The notes under the pieces: generated by a model
The model's input: only the letters and a program-made list of their open reading frames with translations
What the model was told of the DNA's origin: nothing
Database searches by the model: none
Source: CAVSJJ01 sp963728395
Lineage (GTDB): Bacteria > Actinomycetota > Actinomycetes > Actinomycetales > Dermatophilaceae
Reading direction: 5' to 3'
Assembly: GCA_963728395.1 (NCBI GenBank)
Contig: CAVSJJ010000007.1
Coordinates: 1 to 64,000, forward strand
DNA length: 64,000 nt
Position numbers and translations under genes: made by a program
Shown: positions 1 to 7,983 of the stretch, piece by piece
Layout: each line of letters begins with the position of its first letter
Position numbering within the stretch: position 1 is the first letter of the stretch

Positions 1-171
1 ACCGGCGGGCTCACCGGTGAGCCGCGGGCCGGGGGCCGGCGGCGCCGGGAGCGGCGCGGCACCGAGGGCCGGCGCGGGCGGCGGCTGCGCGGCATATGAC
101 AGCGCCGGCGAGGCGAGGACGGTGGCGCCGGCGAGGCAGGCGAGAGCGACCCGAGGCAGCCGGCGACTCAT
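1..171 (-). CDS. Secreted protein, N-terminal part only (runs off window)
   Basis: The first 57 residues are visible, from an ATG at 171 to the window edge. They begin MSRRLPRVALACLAGA and continue into a hydrophobic stretch ending LSYAA, then a Pro/Ala-rich segment. This is a typical Sec signal peptide (Arg-rich n-region, Ala/Leu core, A-x-A-like cleavage near residue 27) followed by a low-complexity linker. The gene lies 59 bases downstream of menD on the same strand and may be co-transcribed with it. Function cannot be judged from this part. I see no strong ribosome binding site, so the start is tentative. Confidence 0.5.
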   Translation of the reverse strand, partial: MSRRLPRVALACLAGATVLASPALSYAAQPPPAPALGAAPLPAPPAPGPRLTGEPAG

Positions 172-230
172 GGCGGTGAGCCTAGGGCGGGCCGCCGCGG
201 CTCACCACCGAGGTGTGCCAACCCTGTCCG

Positions 231-2042
231 TTAGGGGGACCCGGGGGCTAGGGCGTTCACGGCGAGTTCGCGCAGGGCCGCGTGCGCCGCCCGATGACCG
301 GACCGGTCGACCCGGACCTCGAGGACCCGGATCCCGTCCGGCCGCGCCGCGACGGCCGCCGCGAGCGCCGCACGGGTCGCGAGAAGCTCGTGCGCGACAC
401 CGTGCGCGGCACAGAGGGCGGCGAGATCGGTGCCGGTCGGGGTCCCGACGACCCGGTCGGCGGCGGCTCGGCCGGGCTCACCGTGCTCGAGGGTCGCGAA
501 GATGCCCCCGCCGTCGTCGTTGACGACGACGAGGGTGAGGTCGGGGCGGACCTCACCGGGGCCGATCGTCAGGCCGTTCGCGTCATGGAGGAGGGTGAGG
601 TCGCCGAGCAGCGCGTATGCCGGCCGCCGGGGCTGGGCGAGCGCGGCGCCGACGGCCGTCGAGACGACGCCGTCGATGCCCGCCAACCCGCGGTTCGCGA
701 CGATGTCGACGCCCCGCGCGGTGGGCCGCCCCAGAGCGAGATCCAGGTCGCGGATCGGGTTGGACGAGCCGAGGACGAGCAGGGCGTCGTCGGGCAGCGC
801 CCCGGCGAGCGTCCCCGCGACGGCGAGCCCGGACGGCCACGGCAGCCCCGCCCCGGTCGTCGCGTCCACGAGCCGGGCCCCGGCCCGCTCCCATCCCGCC
901 ACCCAGTCGGGGCGCTGCGCCGATGTCCGCGCCGGTTCGGCCGGATCGGGATCGGCCAGATCGGGATCGGCAGGACCGGCGGCGTCGGTGGCCAGCGCTG
1001 ACCAGGGATGGAGCCGAGCGACGACGTGCGAGGGGTCCGGCCAGGGAGCGCCGGCGAGGACGGCCTCGACACGCTGGCCCGGGCGGCGCAGCAGCGCGGC
1101 CACCGGCCGGGCCAGGGTGACCCGGCCGACGACGAGGACCCGGTCCGGCGCGTGGGCGTCGAGCCAGTCGCCGGCCGTCAGAGCGAGCGGGCCGTGCGGC
1201 AGCGCCAGGGCCCGCGCATCGAGCGAGCCCAGGGGCTCGGCCACGAGCGGGTAGCCGCGGCGGGCCGCCCAGCGAGCGGCGGTGCGGGCTCGGGCGGGCC
1301 CGCCGACGTCACCGAGCACGACGAGGGTGCGCTCGACGTGCTCGATCCGGGCGATCCGGGCGTCGGAGTCGCCGGGCCACGGGCCGGCGGCCGGAGGCCA
1401 CGCGACCCAGGGGGCGCCGCCCGGGCGCCCGTCGAGCGGCTCCGGCCAGTCGGACCCACCGGGGTCGGTCGCGTCGGCGGGCTCCGGGAGGAGGGGGTCA
1501 CGGAAGCCGACGTTGAGCTGGACCGGGCCGGCCGGCCCGGCCCCCGCGGCCGGCGCGCCGGTCGCCGCGGCGACGGCACGGCATACGGTGCTGCGCCACG
1601 GGGCGTTCTGCCCGGCCCGGTGCTCGCCGGCCGCCAGGTCGGCGGACCAGCGCACCGAGCCACCGAAGATCCCCGGCTGGACGGTCGTCTGGTTCGCGCC
1701 CGTACCGCGCAGCTCCGCCGGCCGGTCGGCGGTGACGACGACGAGCGGGACGCCCGCGTGGTGCGCCTCCAGGACCGCCGGGTGGAGGTTGGCGACGGCC
1801 GTGCCGGACGTCGTCGCGACGGCAACGGGCGCCCCCGACGCCACCGCCAGGCCGAGCGCGAGGAACCCGGCGCTTCGCTCGTCGACCCGCACGTGCAGGC
1901 GCAGGCGTCCCACGCTCTCGGCGTCGAGGGCGGCATACGCGAGCGGGGCGGAGCGAGACCCGGGGCTGAGGACGAGGTCGCGCACACCACAGCGGACCAG
2001 CTCGTCGACGAGCACCGTCGCGCAGGCGGTGGACGGGTTCAC
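231..2042 (-). CDS. menD: 2-succinyl-5-enolpyruvyl-6-hydroxy-3-cyclohexene-1-carboxylate synthase
   Basis: Thiamine-diphosphate enzyme that joins isochorismate and 2-oxoglutarate in menaquinone synthesis, in the cytoplasm. The protein has 603 residues, normal for MenD. Visible family blocks are LSPGSRSAPLAYAA near the N-terminus, VDERSAGFLALGLA (activating Glu), TTSGTAVANLHPAVLEA, and the ThDP/Mg region LLGDLTLLHDANGL followed by VVVNDDGGGIFATLEHG near residues 480-520. I start it at GTG 2042 (VNPSTACATVLVDEL): this matches the usual MenD N-terminus and gives a GTGA overlap with the stop of the upstream hydrolase gene. An in-frame start at 2060 is also possible. It is likely the third gene of a transcript that begins upstream of 3868. 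Confidence 0.93.
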   Translation of the reverse strand: MNPSTACATVLVDELVRCGVRDLVLSPGSRSAPLAYAALDAESVGRLRLHVRVDERSAGFLALGLAVASGAPVAVATTSGTAVANLHPAVLEAHHAGVPLVVVTADRPAELRGTGANQTTVQPGIFGGSVRWSADLAAGEHRAGQNAPWRSTVCRAVAAATGAPAAGAGPAGPVQLNVGFRDPLLPEPADATDPGGSDWPEPLDGRPGGAPWVAWPPAAGPWPGDSDARIARIEHVERTLVVLGDVGGPARARTAARWAARRGYPLVAEPLGSLDARALALPHGPLALTAGDWLDAHAPDRVLVVGRVTLARPVAALLRRPGQRVEAVLAGAPWPDPSHVVARLHPWSALATDAAGPADPDLADPDPAEPARTSAQRPDWVAGWERAGARLVDATTGAGLPWPSGLAVAGTLAGALPDDALLVLGSSNPIRDLDLALGRPTARGVDIVANRGLAGIDGVVSTAVGAALAQPRRPAYALLGDLTLLHDANGLTIGPGEVRPDLTLVVVNDDGGGIFATLEHGEPGRAAADRVVGTPTGTDLAALCAAHGVAHELLATRAALAAAVAARPDGIRVLEVRVDRSGHRAAHAALRELAVNALAPGSP

Positions 2043-3586
2043 GGTGGCGCATTCTGCCACCCCCCGGTGGGTCCGGGGTCCGGGCCACGGGCCAGCCGGA
2101 AGTCGCGGACGACGACGGCGCCGGACCCGTCGCCGAGCAGGAAGGGTGCGGCGCCGCGCCTCCAGGCGTCGAGCGAGACGCTCGCACCGGCGGGGAGCCG
2201 GTCGAGCAGGGCCGCGGTCTCGGCGTACTCGTCGGCGCCGTGCCCGACGACGGGGTGACCGGCCGCCTCGGGGTCGCCCGCGAGGTCACGGGTCACCGTC
2301 GTCCAGTGCCGCACGTCAGGGTTGGCGCGCCCGTCGAGCCGCGGCACGAGATCCTGGTCGTGCTCGAGGGAGAGCACGTCGACCGAGGCCGGTACCGGGA
2401 ACGCCGCCACCGGAGCGCCGGCCGTGACGACATGGGTGACCCGGTGGCCGGCGAGGAAGCGAGGATCGCTCGCGAGGGCGGCGGCGAGGATGCCCCCCTG
2501 GCTGTGCCCGCTGAGCAGGACCGGCTCGGTCCGGGCGCGGCGCCCGCTCGCGGCCATCGCGGCGTCGAGGGCGGCCGTCACGCCGCGGGCGGCCACCGTC
2601 GCCTCACCGGCCATGGCCGCGACGTCGGTCGTCGCGTCGAACGGGTTGGTCCCGGCCGCCGGCCACCACCGCTGCGTGCCGGGGATCTCGACGACCCAGG
2701 CCGAGCCGCCGCCGGGCTGGGGGACCTCGATGACGCGCACGGTGGCTCCGCGTCCGCCGAGGTCGACCTGCCCGGCGAGCAGCGACGCGAGGGAGGTGGG
2801 CGCCGGGGCGTCCACCGGCGAGGGGACGGGCTCGACCCGCGGGGAACGCCCCGCCTCGTCGAGGGCGCCGGCGAGGTGGGCGAGCGACTCCAGAGCCCCG
2901 ACCGCCTCGACCTGGCTGCGCGGCGGGAACGGGCGTCCCTCGACGAGGCAGGCCCAGGCCAGCAGCGGGCCGATCACCGGGTGGGCGGCCGCTCCGCCGA
3001 GCAGGCCGTCCGCCCCACCGGCGACAACATCGACGAGCCACGGGTGGGTGAACACGAGCGCCTCGAGGTCGGCGCGCACGTCGGGGTCGAGCGCCGCCGT
3101 CGCGGCGACCAACGCCGTCGCGACGGCGAGCGGGGGCAGGACGAGGCCGGTCGCCGCCATCGTCGCGTCCTGGGCGCCGGCGACGAGCCCTGCGACGACC
3201 CGCTCCCCGGCCCGGTATGCCGCGAGCGCGCCGCGGACACTGCTCGCAAGGGCGACGAGCCGGCCCGCCTCGAGGGCAGCGACGCCGGCCGCCTGGGCGC
3301 AGTCGGCCTCGACCCGACCGACGGCGGCCACGACGCGGGCGAGGACCTCGGGCCCGGGGAGCGGGAGCAGGCCGGTGCCGCCCGCGTGACGCACGAGGGC
3401 GACGAGCGCGGCATACCACGGGCCCGGACCGAGCCCCACGGCTAGCCGGGTCTCCTGGCCGAGGACCTCGTCGGCCACCGCGAGGAGCCGGGCGCAGGCG
3501 GCGGCGAGCTCGTCGGTCGCGACGGCGGTTCCACCGGCACCCCCGCTGACCGACAGCCGGCCGGCCGCATCGGTCCCGCCGCTCAC
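2039..3586 (-). CDS. Alpha/beta-hydrolase-like protein, WXG100-associated
   Basis: 515 residues starting at GTG 3586. The N-terminal two thirds are Ala/Val/Leu-rich and helical, resembling the long helical segments of WXG100/LXG-type secreted proteins. The C-terminal third has a hydrolase core with the nucleophile elbow LLSGHSQGGILAAALA, then VTHVVTAGAPVAAFPVP and a possible acid/His region SLEHDQDLVPRLDG. It starts 6 bases after the stop of the small WXG100-like gene and overlaps the menD start by 4 bases, so the three are probably co-transcribed. No signal peptide is visible. It could be a type VII-type effector or a lipase/esterase; the exact substrate is unknown. The GHSQGG motif is seen directly; the secretion link is inference. 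Confidence 0.7.
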   Translation of the reverse strand: MSGGTDAAGRLSVSGGAGGTAVATDELAAACARLLAVADEVLGQETRLAVGLGPGPWYAALVALVRHAGGTGLLPLPGPEVLARVVAAVGRVEADCAQAAGVAALEAGRLVALASSVRGALAAYRAGERVVAGLVAGAQDATMAATGLVLPPLAVATALVAATAALDPDVRADLEALVFTHPWLVDVVAGGADGLLGGAAAHPVIGPLLAWACLVEGRPFPPRSQVEAVGALESLAHLAGALDEAGRSPRVEPVPSPVDAPAPTSLASLLAGQVDLGGRGATVRVIEVPQPGGGSAWVVEIPGTQRWWPAAGTNPFDATTDVAAMAGEATVAARGVTAALDAAMAASGRRARTEPVLLSGHSQGGILAAALASDPRFLAGHRVTHVVTAGAPVAAFPVPASVDVLSLEHDQDLVPRLDGRANPDVRHWTTVTRDLAGDPEAAGHPVVGHGADEYAETAALLDRLPAGASVSLDAWRRGAAPFLLGDGSGAVVVRDFRLARGPDPGPTGGWQNAPP

Positions 3587-3592
3587 CCCCGC

Positions 3593-3868
3593 TCACTCCC
3601 CTTCGCCCTCGGGCCCAGCGCCCAGGTCGTCGGCCAGAGCGAGCACGGCCGCGGCCGCATCGAGCGCGGCGGCCACGTCCTCCTCGGCGGTGGCGAGCCG
3701 GCACAGCCCGGCCGCCCGCTCGCGCAGCCCCGCCCGGAACGCGTCGGCCGCGGGAGCCTGCCAGGCGAGGGCACCGAGCGCGAGGACCCGGCGGGACCGC
3801 TCGCGGCTCTCGCTCGCGGCCGCGCGCCAGGCCCACGCCTGCGCCCGGATCTCCTCGCTCACTCCCAT
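3593..3868 (-). CDS. Small WXG100-like helical protein
   Basis: 91 residues, almost entirely helix-forming. The middle holds ALAWQAPAADAFRAGL, which fits the pattern of WXG100 family proteins, with W-Q-A in place of the W-x-G turn, flanked by two amphipathic helices and an acidic tail. WXG100 proteins are usually about 100 residues and form helical hairpins that dimerise and can be exported by type VII systems. The adjacent larger gene has a similarly helical N-terminus followed by a hydrolase core, so the pair looks like a small partner plus an effector-like protein. No ESX secretion genes are in the window. The family assignment rests on the motif and size alone. Confidence 0.55.
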   Translation of the reverse strand: MGVSEEIRAQAWAWRAAASESRERSRRVLALGALAWQAPAADAFRAGLRERAAGLCRLATAEEDVAAALDAAAAVLALADDLGAGPEGEGE

Positions 3869-4013
3869 GCCGCCAGCGGATCATGCGGCGCCGACGGCAC
3901 GGCAGCGGCCGCGCGGTGGCTGTGGACGGCCGCCCCGCCGGGGCGCGGCTGTGGATCCCCCTGGTCGGCCGCGCGGGACCGATCGGCCCGGAGCCCCCTC
4001 CCTCCCCCGCACC

Positions 4014-4078
4014 AACCTCTGCTAGCAGAGGTTCCTGCCGGACGGGGGTGTTGCAACACCCCCGCCGTGCAGGAACCT
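4014..4078. repeat. Two adjoining perfect palindromes (possible bidirectional terminator or palindromic element)
   Basis: Positions 4014-4033 are a perfect 20-bp palindrome centred on CTAG. It shares bases with a 50-bp cruciform at 4029-4078: outer arms AGGTTCCTGC and GCAGGAACCT, a 4-nt symmetric mismatch, then a 22-bp perfect core with half-site CGGGGGTGTTG. It lies downstream of menC and upstream of the WXG100-like gene, both on the minus strand. A terminator for menC is possible, but there is no T-tract and the size is unusual. Confidence 0.85.
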
Positions 4079-4117
4079 GTCCGTCGGCGCGCTCCCGAGG
4101 TCGCAGCGCCGCCCCGG

Positions 4118-5119
4118 TCAGCCGGTCGCGGCCAGCTCGGCGTGGCACGCGACGACGCGCTCTCGCCACCACGCGACCCGGGCCGGGGGGGCGGCGTGCC
4201 GGGCCAGGAGCGCGGGCTCTGCCTCGACCCGGCCGACCCGGACGACGCCACCCACCGGGATCAGCGGCTCGGCCGCCACGTCGCCCCCGAGCAGGCTCAC
4301 GGTGCCGAGGCCGCAGGCGTAGGGAAGGTCCGGCAGGGCCGCGGCGAGGGCCACCCCCGCCGCGACACCGACGCTGAGGTCGATCGCCGAGGAGACGACC
4401 GCAGGCAGTCCGCAGCCGGCGACGATCTCGAGGGCCCGGCGCACCCCACCGAGCGGGGCAACCTTGACGACGACGAGGTCGGCGGCGCCCGCCCGGGCCA
4501 CGAGCAGCGGGTCCTGCCCCTTGCGGATCGACTCGTCGGCCGCGACCGGCACGTCGATGCGCGCCCGGGCCAGCGTCGCACGCAGGGCGGCGAGCTCGGG
4601 GACGGTGGCGCAGGGCTGCTCGACGTACTCCAGCCCGTATGCCGCGAGCCGCCCGATCGCATCCGCGGCGTCCGACACGCTCCAGGCCCCGTTGGCGTCG
4701 ATGCGGATCCGGGCGGCGGGACCCATGACGTCGCGGACCGCAGCGACCCGGTTGACGTCGTCGGCGAGCGACTGGCCCGGCTCGGCGACCTTCACCTTGG
4801 CCGTCGTGCAGCCATCGAACCGGGCGAGCACGCCGGCGACCTCCTCCACGCCGACCGCGGGGACGGTCGCGTTGACCGGCACCTCGCCTCGCACCGGATC
4901 CGGCCAGCCGGACCAGGCGGCCTCGAGCGCGCAGGCGAGCCAGCGGGCGGACTCGGGCACGGCATACTCGACGAACGGCGCGAACTCACCCCACCCTGCG
5001 GGCCCGCGGACGAACGCGGCCTCGCGCCGGACGAGGCCGCGGAACCGGACCCGCATCGGCACGGCGACGACGGCGAGTCCGTCCACGACGTCCTCGACGT
5101 CGGGCAGGGGCGCGGTCAC
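4118..5119 (-). CDS. menC: o-Succinylbenzoate synthase
   Basis: Enolase-superfamily enzyme that dehydrates SHCHC to o-succinylbenzoate in menaquinone synthesis. 333 residues. The catalytic set is visible: TAKVKV (Lys 108/110), RIDANGAW (Asp 141), VEQP (Glu 167), AADES (Asp 195) and LVVVKVAPLGG (Lys 219). The start is GTG 5119: a TAGGTT hexamer sits 6 bases upstream, so the message is probably leaderless. It stands alone between a VOC-fold gene and the large palindrome at 4014-4078, separated from menD by the WXG100-like pair. The motif set identifies the MenC branch among related muconate-lactonising enzymes; the other men genes nearby support it. Confidence 0.93.
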   Translation of the reverse strand: MTAPLPDVEDVVDGLAVVAVPMRVRFRGLVRREAAFVRGPAGWGEFAPFVEYAVPESARWLACALEAAWSGWPDPVRGEVPVNATVPAVGVEEVAGVLARFDGCTTAKVKVAEPGQSLADDVNRVAAVRDVMGPAARIRIDANGAWSVSDAADAIGRLAAYGLEYVEQPCATVPELAALRATLARARIDVPVAADESIRKGQDPLLVARAGAADLVVVKVAPLGGVRRALEIVAGCGLPAVVSSAIDLSVGVAAGVALAAALPDLPYACGLGTVSLLGGDVAAEPLIPVGGVVRVGRVEAEPALLARHAAPPARVAWWRERVVACHAELAATG

Positions 5120-5125
5120 GTCGCC

Positions 5126-5131
5126 AACCTA
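5126..5131 (-). promoter_or_regulatory. -10 box of menC (leaderless type)
   Basis: TAGGTT on the minus strand, 6 bases before GTG 5119. This spacing would place the transcription start at or next to the start codon. Confidence 0.6.
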
Positions 5132-5252
5132 CGGCGTCGAGGTCCGCACGGACCATGCGGGCGCCGGGGTGGTCGGTTCCGGGTGCGCAAGGCGCACCGG
5201 CGGGCCGACGTGCCCGCCACAGCCGATCGGCGGGTCCTCCCCGCCGACCCGA

Positions 5253-5654
5253 TCAGCGGTCGCGGGAGGACAGGACGCACAGCTCGTTGCCCTCGGGGTC
5301 GGCGAGGACGGTCCACGTGACGTCGGGGTCCTGGCCGACGTCTGCCGGGGTCGCCCCGAGGTCGAGCAGCCGCTGGATCTCGCCGTCGCGGTCCTGCGCG
5401 GTGTGCGGGGCGAGGTCGATGTGGATCCGGTTCTTCACCGACTTGCCCTCGGGCACGGGGACGAAGACGATGCCGGGCGCCGTCCCCAGCCAGCGCTCGG
5501 GCGCCACGACGTCCACGGAGATGTCCGGTCGGCGGATCTCCACCTCGTGCTCGTCCTCGTAGACGATGTTGTAGCTGAGGACCTCGGCCCACCACCGCGC
5601 CTGCGCGGCGATGTCATGACAGTCGATGACGAGGGTGTACCAGCGCAGGGCCAT
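5253..5654 (-). CDS. VOC-family (glyoxalase/bleomycin-resistance fold) protein
   Basis: 133 residues forming one vicinal-oxygen-chelate domain: MALRWYTLVIDCHDIAAQA at the N-terminus, a central VEIRRPDISVDVV strand, and the typical ending VLADPEGNELCVL. Possible metal ligands are His/Asp near residue 12, His near 77 and Glu in PEGNE. The DPEGNELCVL ending is the actinobacterial glyoxalase-like type whose substrates are mostly unknown. Starts at ATG 5654 with TACGGT 6 bases upstream, so it is probably leaderless. Single-gene unit between panE-like and menC. Confidence 0.82.
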   Translation of the reverse strand: MALRWYTLVIDCHDIAAQARWWAEVLSYNIVYEDEHEVEIRRPDISVDVVAPERWLGTAPGIVFVPVPEGKSVKNRIHIDLAPHTAQDRDGEIQRLLDLGATPADVGQDPDVTWTVLADPEGNELCVLSSRDR

Positions 5655-5660
5655 GGCCAG

Positions 5661-5666
5661 ACCGTA
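5661..5666 (-). promoter_or_regulatory. -10 box of the VOC-family gene (leaderless type)
   Basis: TACGGT on the minus strand, 6 bases before ATG 5654. It overlaps one copy of the CGGCATAC-type octamer found throughout the window. Confidence 0.55.
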
Positions 5667-5804
5667 TGCCGCCGCGGCGCCCCCCGCACGTGCTCCGCGG
5701 CACGTGCTGCTCGCGTCGCCGTCGGCGGCGTCGTCGCGACGGCCCTCGTGGTCGCTGTTTCGGCGGCCGTTGTGGTCGTTGTCGCTGCGGCCCTGGGACG
5801 ACTG

Positions 5805-6746
5805 CTAGGAGCCCGCGCGGTCCCCCCAGCTCCGCAGCACCCGGAGCAGGGTCTCGTTGACCGGCGTCGGGAGGCCGTGCCTCTCCCCCATGGCGACCAC
5901 CCGCCCGGCGAAGATGTCCACCTCGGTGCACCGCCCGGCCTCGACGTCCTGGTGCATCGACGTCCGGCCGTCGGCGGGCTGCCCGGCCAGGACGGCGTCC
6001 CACCGGGCGAGGTCGTCGGGCCCGAGCGCGACGCCCTCGGCGCGCGAGAGCGCGACGACCTCGTCCATGAGGGCCAGCATGAGCGAGCGGGGGTCGCCCT
6101 CCTCGCGGAACGCACCGTAGGGCGCGCGCAGCACGGCCGAAGCCTGGTTGATGCCGACGTTGACCATGAACTTCCACCACATCTCGCGGCGCATGTCGCT
6201 CGGGGTCTGCCACGCCAGGCCCGCGCGGTCGAGAACCCGCTGGACGGCGCGGACCCGGTCGCCGGGTTCGCCCCCGTCTGCCGCGCCGAGGACCAGGCGT
6301 CCCGCCTGGGTGAAGGTCACCTCGGCGCCGACCCGGGCCGCGTCCATCCCCAGCGCGATGCAGAGCAGGACGTGTTCGGCGCCGAACCGCTGCGCGATGA
6401 CCTCCTCGCTGTCGAGGCCGTTGAGGACCGAGAGGAACTGGGTGCCCGGGCGGACGAGCGGAGCGACGTCCTCGAGCGCGGCCCCCAGCTCGCCGTGCTT
6501 GACGGCGACGATGACGAGGTCCGCACCCGGCGTCACCCGCCCGGCGTGCTCGGCGTCGGCGTCGAGGACCTCGGCGACGAGCTGCTCCCCGTTGACCCGG
6601 ATGCCGGGATCGGCGAGCCGGGCCGCCCGGCCCCCGCGCGCGACGAGCGTCACGGGCACGCCGGCCCGGGCGAAGTGCGAGGCGTAGAGCGCCCCCATCG
6701 CCCCGGCCCCGACAATGGCCACCCGCTCGATCTCGCGCGCCGTCAC
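5805..6746 (-). CDS. panE: 2-Dehydropantoate 2-reductase family protein
   Basis: NADPH-dependent reductase of the ApbA/PanE family, which makes pantoate from ketopantoate for CoA synthesis. 313 residues from GTG 6746. The Rossmann motif VAIVGAGAMGALYASHFARAG opens the protein (GxGxxG); KHGELGAAL holds the usual catalytic Lys region, and the C-terminal helical domain has SDMRREMWWKFMVNVGINQASA with the conserved K-x-x-x-N. A TACGAT box lies 6 bases before the GTG. panC is elsewhere in the window but panB is not. Many genomes hold several PanE paralogues with other keto-acid substrates, so the symbol is a family call. Confidence 0.8.
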   Translation of the reverse strand: MTAREIERVAIVGAGAMGALYASHFARAGVPVTLVARGGRAARLADPGIRVNGEQLVAEVLDADAEHAGRVTPGADLVIVAVKHGELGAALEDVAPLVRPGTQFLSVLNGLDSEEVIAQRFGAEHVLLCIALGMDAARVGAEVTFTQAGRLVLGAADGGEPGDRVRAVQRVLDRAGLAWQTPSDMRREMWWKFMVNVGINQASAVLRAPYGAFREEGDPRSLMLALMDEVVALSRAEGVALGPDDLARWDAVLAGQPADGRTSMHQDVEAGRCTEVDIFAGRVVAMGERHGLPTPVNETLLRVLRSWGDRAGS

Positions 6747-6752
6747 GCGGCC

Positions 6753-6758
6753 ATCGTA
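6753..6758 (-). promoter_or_regulatory. -10 box of the panE-like gene (leaderless type)
   Basis: TACGAT on the minus strand, 6 bases before GTG 6746. It decides the start among several in-frame candidates. Confidence 0.6.
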
Positions 6759-6831
6759 GGTTCGCCGCGCCCCGCTCGGGCGGGCCGTCCGCGCGAGGCA
6801 CGCCCGCGGCATACCCTGCGGTGCGGCGCAC

Positions 6832-6837
6832 TATCCT
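6832..6837 (+). promoter_or_regulatory. -10 box of menB (leaderless type)
   Basis: TATCCT, 7 bases before GTG 6845. Confidence 0.6.
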
Positions 6838-6844
6838 CGCGAGG

Positions 6845-7786
6845 GTGAGCGCCCTCCCCGACGTCAGCGAGACCTTCCACCCGGACGCGTGGGAGGAGGT
6901 CGAGGGGTTCGCCGACCTCACCGACGTGACCTACCACCGGGCGCGCGGGCTCGGGTGCGTCCGGGTCGCGTTTGACCGGCCCGAGGTGCTCAACGCCTTC
7001 CGGCCGCACACCGTCGACGAGCTGTATGCCGTCCTCGACCACGCGCGGCGCACCCCCGACGTCGGCGTGGTGCTGCTGACCGGGAACGGCCCGGGCCCGG
7101 AGGGCACCGGAAGCGCCGGGAAGTGGGCGTTCTGCACCGGCGGCGACCAGCGGATCCGGGGGCGCTCGGGCTACCAGTACGCGAGCGGTGAGACCGCCGA
7201 GACCGTCGACGAGCTCCGGGCGAAGGCCGAGGGCGGCCGGCTGCACATCCTCGAGGTGCAGCGGCTCATCCGGACGATGCCGAAGGTCGTCATCGCCGTC
7301 GTCGGTGGGTGGGCGGCCGGTGGTGGGCACAGCCTCCACGTCGTGTGCGACCTGACGGTCGCCTCGGCGGAGCATGGCCGGTTCAAGCAGACCGACGCCG
7401 ACGTGGGCTCCTTCGACGCGGGGTACGGGTCGGCATACCTCGCCCGGATGGTCGGGCAGAAGTTCGCCCGAGAGATCTTCTTCCTCGGCCGGACCTACTC
7501 CGCCGACGACATGCACCGGATGGGCGCGGTCAACCTCGTCGCGCCGCACGCGTCGCTGGAGTCGACCGCCCTCGAGGTGGCGCGCGAGATCATGGCCAAG
7601 TCGCCCCAGGCGCAGCGGATGCTCAAGTTCGCGTTCAACCTCGTCGATGACGGGCTCATGGGACAGCAGGTGTTCGCCGGCGAGGCCACCCGGCTCGCAT
7701 ACATGACCGACGAGGCCGTCGAGGGACGGGACCAGTTCCTCGAGAAGCGCGAGCCGGACTGGTCGCCGTTCCCCTGGTATTTCTAG
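6845..7786 (+). CDS. menB: 1,4-Dihydroxy-2-naphthoyl-CoA synthase
   Basis: Crotonase-fold enzyme that closes the naphthoquinone ring of o-succinylbenzoyl-CoA in menaquinone synthesis. 313 residues from GTG 6845, chosen because TATCCT stands 7 bases upstream; an in-frame start at 6821 is possible. Key blocks: VAFDRPEVLNAFRPHTVDEL, FCTGGDQRIRG (oxyanion hole), AVVGGWAAGGGHSLHVVCDL, and FDAGYGSAYLARMVGQKFA (active-site Asp/Tyr region). The C-terminus WSPFPWYF is characteristic of MenB. The long insert GPGPEGTGSAGKW is the usual MenB loop. It is divergent from panE-like. Confidence 0.95.
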   Translation: MSALPDVSETFHPDAWEEVEGFADLTDVTYHRARGLGCVRVAFDRPEVLNAFRPHTVDELYAVLDHARRTPDVGVVLLTGNGPGPEGTGSAGKWAFCTGGDQRIRGRSGYQYASGETAETVDELRAKAEGGRLHILEVQRLIRTMPKVVIAVVGGWAAGGGHSLHVVCDLTVASAEHGRFKQTDADVGSFDAGYGSAYLARMVGQKFAREIFFLGRTYSADDMHRMGAVNLVAPHASLESTALEVAREIMAKSPQAQRMLKFAFNLVDDGLMGQQVFAGEATRLAYMTDEAVEGRDQFLEKREPDWSPFPWYF

Positions 7787-7853
7787 GCCCGCACCGCTCG
7801 GCCCGCACCGCTCGGCCCGCACCGCTCGGCCCGCACCGCTCGGCCCGCACCGC
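7787..7853. repeat. Tandem 14-bp repeat, 4 perfect copies plus a partial fifth
   Basis: Unit GCCCGCACCGCTCG begins right after the menB stop codon and repeats perfectly at 7787, 7801, 7815 and 7829; the fifth copy (7843) matches 11 bases and then diverges. It is likely a slippage-prone array. No coding role is apparent. Confidence 0.95.
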
Positions 7854-7863
7854 ACTCCACCCC

Positions 7864-7914
7864 GGAACCTGGCACTTCGCCGGGGGAAGGTCCTCGGGTG
7901 AAGTGCCACATTCC
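7864..7914. repeat. Inverted repeat with 9-bp perfect arms after menB
   Basis: Arms TGGCACTTC (7870-7878) and GAAGTGCCA (7900-7908) enclose 21 bases. Outside a 2-nt mismatch they extend by GGAA and TTCC. It could serve as a terminator for menB, or belong to a dispersed palindromic family; no T-run follows. Confidence 0.75.
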
Positions 7915-7970
7915 CGCCTCCGGCGGGGAAGTTGGGGCGGAGCGGGCGGAGTCGGGGTGGTGGGGCGGCA

Positions 7971-7976
7971 TAGGGT
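7971..7976 (+). promoter_or_regulatory. -10 box of the ywiC-like gene (leaderless type)
   Basis: TAGGGT, 7 bases before GTG 7984. Confidence 0.6.
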
Positions 7977-7983
7977 GGCGGGC

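Noticed and set aside
4464..6848. A 794-codon plus-strand open frame over menC, VOC and panE
   Set aside because: Opposite to three well-supported genes; no protein family motif, stop-depleted only because of GC content.
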